Position numbers and translations under genes: made by a program
DNA from: an uncultured Selenomonas sp.
GTDB taxonomy: Bacteria > Bacillota > Negativicutes > Selenomonadales > Selenomonadaceae
Direction: 5' to 3'
Length of the DNA stretch: 10,010 nt
Assembly (NCBI GenBank): GCA_905373085.1
Contig: CAJPRR010000083.1
Location: 1 to 10,010 of the forward strand
Notes under the pieces: model-generated
Told to the model about the DNA's origin: nothing
Databases searched by the model: none
Seen by the model: only the letters and a program-made list of their open reading frames with translations
Shown here: positions 1 through 5,250 of the stretch, one piece after another
Numbering within the stretch: position 1 is the stretch's first letter
Layout of the letters: each line of letters opens with the position of its first letter

Positions 1-883
1 TGCCGACGCCGTTTGCACGCACGTCGGCGAGCAGCTTCTCCACGACGTCGAGCTGGTGGTAGCGCGGGAAGATCTGTTTCTTTCGCGTCCTGCCGTTCTC
101 GTCGCTTTCCGCTACGACCTGCGCGTAGTTCTCGATGATCTTGGACAGCTTGCGCTTTTCGAGGATGCCCTTCCACAGATAGTTGGTCATGAGACCGGCA
201 GGATTCGGCGGGTTGCCCGCGCCGTCCTTATAGCCCTTGTTGAAGGGCAGGAAGAGGCTCTCCCTTCCCGCAAGCTTCGTGCAGAACTGAATCGTCGCGT
301 CGTCAACGGCGAAATGCACCATGCAGCGCTTGAAGGAAAAGAGGGCGTCGCGCGGGTCGCGGTCGCTTCTGTACTGCTCGACGGCGTTCGCCGTGCTCTG
401 CTTCGTCAGTCGGTTTTTCAGCTCCAGCGTGATGACGGGAAGACCATTGATGAAGAGGCAGAGGTCGAGCGCGAGCTTCGCGGCGTCGGCAGAGTAGCGA
501 AGTTGGCGCGTCACGCTGAAGATGTTTTTCGCGTACATCGCCTTCTGCTTCTCGTTGTTTTCTGTCGGCGTCAGGTAGAAGAGGATGAGGTCGGCGGGGT
601 AGACCTTGACGCCGCCCCGCAGCACATCGACGATGCCGCGGCGCGAAAGCTCCGACTGCAGGCGGCTGAGAAACTGCCGCTTCTTCGTCTCGGAGGTGAA
701 GACGCCGAGCTTTTTCATCTCCTCGGGCTGTGTCGTCTGCAGGAAGCGGAAGAGCCGCACTTCGTCTACAGCAAACTCCTTGCTGTAGTCCGCGTTCGTC
801 CCTTCCTCATAGCCGTTTTCTTTTACAAGATGCTTGACGATGAGGGCTTCCAGTCCTTCTTCCTTCGTGTTTGCAAAAGGCAT
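1..883 (-). CDS. hsdR: Type I restriction enzyme, endonuclease/translocase subunit HsdR (5' part only)
   Basis: The N-terminal 294 residues of HsdR, the ATP-dependent DNA translocase and nuclease of a type I restriction-modification complex, are present; the gene continues past the left edge. The protein begins MPFANTKEEGLEA. Around residues 133-156 it has the RecB-like nuclease core: D140 in LALDLCLFINGLPV, then E154 and K156 in the ExK step (ITLELKN). AVEQYRSDRDPRDALF follows at about 167-183. The segment FPRYHQLDVVEKLL at 272-285 resembles the Q-motif entry to the superfamily 2 helicase domain, whose Walker motifs lie outside the window. The ATG at 883 is preceded by GGAGGAG, which overlaps the hsdS stop codon. 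Only 2 bp separate the genes, so translation is probably coupled. Composition is GC-rich, like hsdM. Family assignment is firm; whether the full protein is intact cannot be seen. Confidence 0.95.
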   Translation of the reverse strand, partial: MPFANTKEEGLEALIVKHLVKENGYEEGTNADYSKEFAVDEVRLFRFLQTTQPEEMKKLGVFTSETKKRQFLSRLQSELSRRGIVDVLRGGVKVYPADLILFYLTPTENNEKQKAMYAKNIFSVTRQLRYSADAAKLALDLCLFINGLPVITLELKNRLTKQSTANAVEQYRSDRDPRDALFSFKRCMVHFAVDDATIQFCTKLAGRESLFLPFNKGYKDGAGNPPNPAGLMTNYLWKGILEKRKLSKIIENYAQVVAESDENGRTRKKQIFPRYHQLDVVEKLLADVRANGVG

Positions 884-885
884 TT

Positions 886-2187
886 TCACTCCTCCTTCGC
901 GAAATTCGGCAGATGGATAGACCGCACGTCGATTTTGCCTGTGACGGTGTCGGAAATCAGGCGGGTTTTGAGTTCGTTGAGCACGATGATTTCTTTTTGT
1001 GTGGTTTCTGCGAAGCGTGCATATTTTGTATGCTTGGCATCGAGATAAGCGGCGATTTCTTTTTGTTCGTTTATCGGCGGGAAAGGGACTTTCATATTGC
1101 CGAAAGTCGTTGCGGAAATTTCTTTGAAAGTGGTTCCCGATGCGTTCATTTCAAAAATATCAGTAAAACAACTCATCAGATAATAGTAATACGTTGCAGA
1201 AGCATCCTTGATGGGGATACATGAGAGACAACCTTGGTTTGTGCATAGTTCGATGTCATTTATTGCAACGGTTCCGATTGGTGCACGTTTTGAAAATATG
1301 ATGCTGCCGCGAGGAATCATATTTGTGCTGCAAGAGGAGTAGCCTGCTTCTGTTATATTGCGCGAGCCGTGAGATATATACTTGTCTTGCGTTTTATAAT
1401 CGGCGGGAGTAATCCATGCAATATTGCCATCCCAATATTCGGGAATTTCGCTCTTTGGTGTTGCTCCTGACAAAATTTTGAATATCCGTTTGAGAGGTCT
1501 TATCTTCCAGTGAGCAGGAATGTTTTCTTTCCAATCGGCGGAGGGAGGATTCTTTGGATAAACAGCATCGAAGCCAAGAAGAACTAAGTTCTTTTCAATA
1601 GTAGAATTTAAGGCCGTTAGTGAAGATAATTGGTGTTTCTTCGTTGCAATCAGCTTGTCGATTGCCGACACTTTCCCGTCCAGAAAGCGGACAATCTGCT
1701 CCTGCTCTTCGCGTGGCGGGACGGGGACAGGTATGTTTCGCATGTTTTTCCATCGCGTAGTCCACAAGTCGGAAACTATGCCAAAGCCGTTGCGATAAAA
1801 TTCCTCCGAAAAGAAATGACTTCGCAGCAGATAGTGAAAAAAGTGATTGTTTAATTCACTGTGTGGCCTCAGGACGGTGATGATGAGAGAGCATGAACCT
1901 GTATACTCTGAAACTCCACATGCACCTTTGCGGTCAGACCTGCTGTTGATGGCAAAGTCTCCGGCGCATATCAATTTTCGATGGTCGCCGTTGTTCGTTT
2001 TGACGGCAGTCGTCAGCTGGGGAACAATACCGGCGCTCCCTACAGAAAGAGCAGGATAATCCTTGTCGGAAACGATGGTTCGCCTTTCTCCGAACAAGGT
2101 TCTAAGTTTCTGTGATTTCCATGATATAGGGAGTTTGGAGTACCAGTGACTCTCTGGTGTATCCGTGTAGGATTCATAGGGTTTCAT
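886..2187 (-). CDS. hsdS: Type I restriction-modification specificity subunit HsdS
   Basis: HsdS (433 aa) reads the bipartite DNA target for both methylation and restriction. It has the usual two-fold architecture. Target-recognition domain 1 spans about residues 20-155. A central conserved helix follows at about 156-200, beginning PVPPREEQEQIVRFLDGKVS. Target-recognition domain 2 spans about 215-368 (from ENIPAHWKIRPLKRIF). The second conserved helix is at about 369-420, with PPINEQKEIAAYLDAK and the typical ending LISDTVTGKIDVR. The two helices match each other at PP..EQ.EI...LD.K. The ATG overlaps the hsdM stop (ATGA) and has TGGAGGAG five bases upstream, indicating tight coupling to hsdM. 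The recognition-domain DNA is clearly AT-richer than hsdM and hsdR, as expected for exchanged specificity domains. The target sequence cannot be deduced. No second hsdS copy or invertase is visible. Confidence 0.96.
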   Translation of the reverse strand: MKPYESYTDTPESHWYSKLPISWKSQKLRTLFGERRTIVSDKDYPALSVGSAGIVPQLTTAVKTNNGDHRKLICAGDFAINSRSDRKGACGVSEYTGSCSLIITVLRPHSELNNHFFHYLLRSHFFSEEFYRNGFGIVSDLWTTRWKNMRNIPVPVPPREEQEQIVRFLDGKVSAIDKLIATKKHQLSSLTALNSTIEKNLVLLGFDAVYPKNPPSADWKENIPAHWKIRPLKRIFKILSGATPKSEIPEYWDGNIAWITPADYKTQDKYISHGSRNITEAGYSSCSTNMIPRGSIIFSKRAPIGTVAINDIELCTNQGCLSCIPIKDASATYYYYLMSCFTDIFEMNASGTTFKEISATTFGNMKVPFPPINEQKEIAAYLDAKHTKYARFAETTQKEIIVLNELKTRLISDTVTGKIDVRSIHLPNFAKEE

Positions 2188-4190
2188 CTCAACTCCTCCA
2201 ATATGTCTTTCAATATATTGTCGGTCGTTTTCTCCAAGTCGTTAAGACTCGCGATAATATCATCCAACTCTCTCATAGGGGCGGGCTTGTAGAAATATTT
2301 GGCGAAGCTGATCTCATAGCCGATCGTCGTCTTTGCCTCATCGACCCAGGCATCGGGCGCGTAGGGCAGCACCTCGTTCTGCATGAAGGCGGCTACTCCG
2401 CCCGCATAGCGCAGGGGGACGATCTCGTTGTCGCGCAGCGCCGTGTCCGGCTCGCCTATGACGGGCTGTGCCGCTTCATCCTTTTCCGTGAGGATGGGGC
2501 GGAGTTTCTTGAGGGCGGCGGCCTTGAGCTGCGTCGCTTGGGCGAACTTCGTCCAGTCGTCGAGCGGCGCTTCCTTCGCCGCCCGGGCGACGGCTTCCCG
2601 GGCGGCGGTGCGCTCCTCCTCGCGTCGGAAGAGGTCGGCGGGAATCTCCCGTGCGGGATGAACGCGCAGGCGCAGAGGCCGCTCGACGGTGATCGACCAA
2701 TAGCCGAACTCCTCGTTCGGGAAGATGCGGCTGATGTCGCTCTCTTCCATTTCAAGGAAGAGGCGCAGGATTTCCTGCCGGATTTCGGGCGTGAAAGCGC
2801 AGTTCTTCTTTCCCATGTTGCGGCGCAGCGGCGACTTCATGGCAGTCGCGTCGATGAGCTGAATTTTGCCTTTGCGCCGCTCGTCCTTGCGGTTGGACAA
2901 GATCCAGATGAAGGTGCCGATGCCCGTGTTGTAAAACATGTTTTCGGGTACGGCGATGATCGCTTCCACAAGGTCGTTTTCGATGAGATAGCGTCGGGCG
3001 TTGCTTTCGCCGCTGCCAGCGTCGCCCGTGAAGATGGAAGAGCCGTTGTGCACCTCGGCGATGCGGCTGCCGAGCGGCGTCTTCTTCTTCATCCTGGCGA
3101 CGTTGTTCAGCAGGAAGAGGAGCTGCCCGTCGCTCGTGCGCGGAAGCATCGCCAGATTTTCGCCGCTCGCAAGATGAGCATGGAAGCGCGCGTCGAGGAT
3201 TTCCTTCTTGCCGCCCATGTGGCTTGCATCCGTGACCCAGCTCTTGCCGTAAGGCGGATTGGACAGCATGAAGTCAAACTGCCGCGCCGGATGGCGGTCG
3301 GCGGAGAGCGTCGAGCCAAAGGCGACGTGCTCTGCCTGTGCGCCGTCGCCCTTGAGCAGCATGTCGGCCTTGGCGATGGCGTACGTCTCGGGATTCACTT
3401 CCTGCCCAAAAAGATGGATGGACACTTTCCTGCCGTGCTCGGCGGCGAGCGCGAGAAGCCGATCCTGCGCCACGGTGAGCATGCCGCCTGTGCCGCATGC
3501 GCCGTCGTAGCATGAGTAGGTGGCGTCCTTGATCCGCTCGGCGATGGGGCAGAAGATGAGATCCGCCATGAGTTCGACGACGTCGCGCGGCGTCCAGTGC
3601 TCGCCCGCCTCTTCGTTGTTCTCTTCGTTGAATTTGCGAATCAGCTCCTCGAAGATCGTGCCCATGCCGTGATTGTCGAGACCGGCATGGCGCAGGATTT
3701 TCTGCTCTTCGTCACGATAGACGGGGGAAGGGCTGAGGTTGATGTCGGGCGAGATGAATTTCTCGATGACGGCGCCGAGGATATCGGCTTCGACCATCGT
3801 CTTGATCTGGTCGCGGAACTTGAACTTTTCGAGGATTTCCTGCACGTTCGGCGAGAAGCCGTCGAGGTACGCTTCAAAGTCCGCCTGCAGGGTCTGCTTC
3901 TTGGCGCGGCTCGTGAGGTCGCGCAGCAGGAAAGGGGAGGCGTTGCAGAACGCTTCGCCCGCCTCATGGCAGAGGGCGTCCCACTGGTTGGCGATGGCGG
4001 CGTCGTCGAGCCGCTTCTTCAGCGCGAGCACGCGTTCTTTCGAGCCTTCGAGCATGGCGTCGAGACGGCGTATGACGGTCATGGGCAGGATGACGTCGCG
4101 ATACTTGCCGCGCACATAGACGTCGCGCAGGCAGTCGTCGGCGATGCCCCAGATGAAGTTGACGATCTGATGGTGAAGAACATTGTCCAT
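2184..4190 (-). CDS. hsdM: Type I restriction-modification DNA N6-adenine methyltransferase subunit HsdM
   Basis: HsdM (668 aa) transfers a methyl group from S-adenosylmethionine to adenine N6 at the site chosen by HsdS. The N-terminal helical domain (about 1-165) precedes the methylase domain. The cofactor motif DGACGTGGM is at 229-237 and the catalytic NPPYG at 311-315, followed by KSW. ENMFYNTGIGTFIWIL lies near 416-431. After about residue 500 there is a long charged, alanine-rich extension that ends in YEISFAKYFYKPAPMRELDDI and a short helical tail. This makes the protein longer than the roughly 500-residue HsdM of enterobacterial systems; I recall related long forms in Bacillota. I chose the ATG at 4190 because MDNVLHHQIVNFIWG is the usual start and AAGGGG sits upstream. 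The open frame reaches back to 4412, but that stretch crosses a terminator and a tRNA gene. First gene of the hsdMSR operon. Confidence 0.96.
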   Translation of the reverse strand: MDNVLHHQIVNFIWGIADDCLRDVYVRGKYRDVILPMTVIRRLDAMLEGSKERVLALKKRLDDAAIANQWDALCHEAGEAFCNASPFLLRDLTSRAKKQTLQADFEAYLDGFSPNVQEILEKFKFRDQIKTMVEADILGAVIEKFISPDINLSPSPVYRDEEQKILRHAGLDNHGMGTIFEELIRKFNEENNEEAGEHWTPRDVVELMADLIFCPIAERIKDATYSCYDGACGTGGMLTVAQDRLLALAAEHGRKVSIHLFGQEVNPETYAIAKADMLLKGDGAQAEHVAFGSTLSADRHPARQFDFMLSNPPYGKSWVTDASHMGGKKEILDARFHAHLASGENLAMLPRTSDGQLLFLLNNVARMKKKTPLGSRIAEVHNGSSIFTGDAGSGESNARRYLIENDLVEAIIAVPENMFYNTGIGTFIWILSNRKDERRKGKIQLIDATAMKSPLRRNMGKKNCAFTPEIRQEILRLFLEMEESDISRIFPNEEFGYWSITVERPLRLRVHPAREIPADLFRREEERTAAREAVARAAKEAPLDDWTKFAQATQLKAAALKKLRPILTEKDEAAQPVIGEPDTALRDNEIVPLRYAGGVAAFMQNEVLPYAPDAWVDEAKTTIGYEISFAKYFYKPAPMRELDDIIASLNDLEKTTDNILKDILEELR

Positions 4191-4223
4191 GGCGAGTTGC
4201 CCCTTCCGCTTCCGTCGCCGCGC

Positions 4224-4289
4224 AAAAAAAGAAACGGCACGGCGAATTCCTGTTATACTGTACAGTATAGCAGAAATTCGCCGTGCCGT
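4224..4289 (-). terminator. 56-bp palindrome plus T-tract after tRNA-Leu (terminator, possible operator)
   Basis: Two 28-base arms, 4234-4261 and 4262-4289, are reverse complements with only two mismatched pairs (4253/4270 and 4249/4274) and no spacer. The centre, TATACTGTACAGTATA, is a perfect 16-bp dyad. On the minus strand the repeat is followed by TTTCTTTTTTT, the pattern of a rho-independent terminator for the tRNA-Leu gene, whose 3' end is 29 bp upstream. The long arms and perfect centre are unusual for a simple terminator. It could also be a protein-binding site for the hsd operon or a small repetitive element. Confidence 0.7.
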
Positions 4290-4292
4290 GAA
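4264..4292 (-). promoter_or_regulatory. Possible promoter for hsdM inside the palindrome
   Basis: Read leftward, TTCACG (4292-4287) and TATACT (4269-4264) are separated by 17 bp. The -10 is good and the -35 is weak (4 of 6). Only about 34 bp lie between the tRNA terminator T-tract and the hsdM ATG, so an independent hsdM promoter would have to lie in or very near the palindrome. The alternative is read-through from the tRNA-Leu promoter. Speculative. Confidence 0.25.
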
Positions 4293-4318
4293 ATGGCGGC
4301 TGCGCTCATCGTCATCTT

Positions 4319-4403
4319 TGGTGCGGACGAGAGGGTTCGAACCTCCATGCCTTGCGGCACTGGATCCTAAGTCCAGCGCGTCTGCCAGTTCCGCCACGTC
4401 CGC
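4319..4403 (-). tRNA. tRNA-Leu (anticodon UAG)
   Basis: An 85-nt tRNA on the minus strand with the 3' CCA encoded. The acceptor arms GCGGACG and CGTCCGC pair fully, with discriminator A. The anticodon stem CTGGA/TCCAG encloses the loop CTTAGGA, giving anticodon UAG (bases 4369-4367), which reads CUN leucine codons. The long variable arm TGCC-GCAA-GGCA marks a class II tRNA, and the T loop is TTCGAAC. It has its own strong promoter upstream and a hairpin terminator downstream. A reading frame passes through it toward hsdM but is not coding. Confidence 0.98.
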
Positions 4404-4424
4404 ATTGTCCACTTGACGGTTCTT

Positions 4425-4453
4425 ATTCTAGCATGACGGCAGAGGGCTGTCAA
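4425..4453 (-). promoter_or_regulatory. Sigma-70-type promoter of tRNA-Leu
   Basis: On the minus strand a perfect -35, TTGACA (4453-4448), and a -10, TAGAAT (4430-4425), are 17 bp apart. The -10 ends 21 bp upstream of the mature tRNA 5' end. This is the best promoter match in the window and fits a strongly expressed stable RNA. Confidence 0.85.
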
Positions 4454-4516
4454 ACATTGGGAATCACAATCCTATATTTGTCGAAATGGCAGGAGAAATA
4501 TGAAATTCATAGAATA

Positions 4517-4530
4517 TTCCATATATGGAA
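4517..4530. promoter_or_regulatory. 14-bp perfect palindrome upstream of comEA (possible operator)
   Basis: TTCCATATATGGAA is a perfect 14-bp dyad, 63 bp before the comEA start. A -10-like TAGAAT (4510-4515, plus strand) lies just upstream, but I found no good -35 for it. The position would suit a regulator-binding site controlling the competence genes. Function is unknown, and an AT-rich dyad of this size can occur by chance. Confidence 0.3.
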
Positions 4531-4593
4531 GAATGAATGCGAAATTGCCTTGTGTCTTGTTAGAGGTGCAGTTCTGCTTAGGAGGCTGAAGCC

Positions 4594-5184
4594 ATGCCGA
4601 TGTTCAAGAAGTCGATGCTTGTTCTCCTGGCCGTCGTCGCCCTTGCGGCGGGCGGGGCTTTCTATGCGGGGATGCATGGGCAGGAGGAGGCCGTCACGCT
4701 CGATGCGGGAGCGGCACCCGTGCAAGAAGCACAGGCGAAAGAGATCGTCGTCTATGTCGCGGGCGCGGTCAACCGCCCGGGCGTCGTGCAGCTCGCCGAG
4801 GGGGCACGCGCGAAAGATGCGGTCGATGCTTGCGGCGGTTTCCTGCCAACGGCGGACACGAACGGCGTGAACCTCGCGCAGAAGCTCAAGGACGGTATGC
4901 AGGTCACCGTGCCCGAGAAGTCTCCGCAAGGCACGGCGGTGCAGGGCGCGGCGGGGGGCGCACAGGCGGGGGCGGCGAAGTCCCTGCCCGAAGGCATGGT
5001 GAACATCAACACGGCGGACGAGAAGGAGCTGGACAAGCTGCCGGGCGTCGGCCCCGCCATGGCAAAGCGCATCGTCGAGTACCGCACGGAAAACGGCGCG
5101 TTCCAATCGCCCGAGGAGATCAAGCGCGTCAAGGGCATCGGCGATGCGAAGTATGAGAAGATGAAGGACAAGATTGCATTGTGA
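4594..5184 (+). CDS. comEA: Competence protein ComEA, membrane-anchored DNA receptor
   Basis: ComEA (196 aa) binds double-stranded DNA at the outer face of the cytoplasmic membrane during transformation and passes it to ComEC. A short basic start and one hydrophobic segment (about residues 7-27) give an N-terminal anchor. An SLBB domain follows at about 51-107 (IVVYVAGAVNRPGVVQLAEG through GMQVTVP). A flexible Gly/Ala/Gln linker spans about 108-133. The C-terminal DNA-binding helix-hairpin-helix pair is at about 136-196, with MVNINTADEKELDKLPGVGP and, near 179-188, VKGIGDAKYE. Length and domain order are those of Gram-positive-type ComEA. AGGAGG lies about 8 bases before the ATG, so the start is secure. 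comEC follows on the same strand 66 bp later, so the two are probably cotranscribed. No convincing promoter is visible in the 190-bp gap upstream. Confidence 0.96.
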   Translation: MPMFKKSMLVLLAVVALAAGGAFYAGMHGQEEAVTLDAGAAPVQEAQAKEIVVYVAGAVNRPGVVQLAEGARAKDAVDACGGFLPTADTNGVNLAQKLKDGMQVTVPEKSPQGTAVQGAAGGAQAGAAKSLPEGMVNINTADEKELDKLPGVGPAMAKRIVEYRTENGAFQSPEEIKRVKGIGDAKYEKMKDKIAL

Positions 5185-5192
5185 GGGGAGCG

Positions 5193-5216
5193 ATGGCGCT
5201 TCTTCGAGGAATGTGA
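5193..5216 (+). other. Very short open frame (7 codons) between comEA and comEC
   Basis: An ATG at 5193, just after the GAGGGG that overlaps the comEA stop codon, opens a seven-codon frame (MALLRGM). Its TGA shares its A with the ATG of the next tiny frame. The spacer from GGGG is 4 bases, a little short. It could be a leader coupling comEA and comEC translation, or chance. Confidence 0.2.
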
Positions 5217-5248
5217 TGCGTATAAGGAAGCTGAGGGGCGAGGCTTAG
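5216..5248 (+). other. Second very short open frame (10 codons) directly before comEC
   Basis: Ten codons (MRIRKLRGEA) start within the TGATG overlap with the preceding tiny frame. The frame stops at TAG 2 bp before the comEC ATG and contains the comEC ribosome binding site (GAGG, 5240-5243). It may act in translational coupling. There is no evidence beyond the arrangement. Confidence 0.2.
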
Positions 5249-5250
5249 CT

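Noticed and set aside
886..2187. Phase-variable, invertible hsdS system
   Set aside because: No second or partial hsdS, no inverted repeats flanking the recognition domains and no recombinase gene occur in the window. Genes left of the window cannot be excluded.
4262..4269. LexA (SOS) operator in the palindrome centre
   Set aside because: The CTGT and ACAG halves are adjacent, whereas the Proteobacterial LexA box needs an 8-bp spacer. The sequence also does not match the Gram-positive LexA box.
2157..4370. Long plus-strand open frames opposite hsdM (452 and 257 codons)
   Set aside because: They are antisense shadows caused by GC-rich codon use in hsdM. They show no recognisable domains, and the minus-strand gene is secure. 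The same holds for the long plus-strand frames opposite hsdR and the flavodiiron gene.
4191..4412. N-terminal extension of HsdM beginning MDNADVAELADALDLGSS
   Set aside because: These codons are a read-through of the tRNA-Leu gene and the terminator hairpin. HsdM family members start at MDNVLHHQIVNF (4190), where a ribosome binding site is present.
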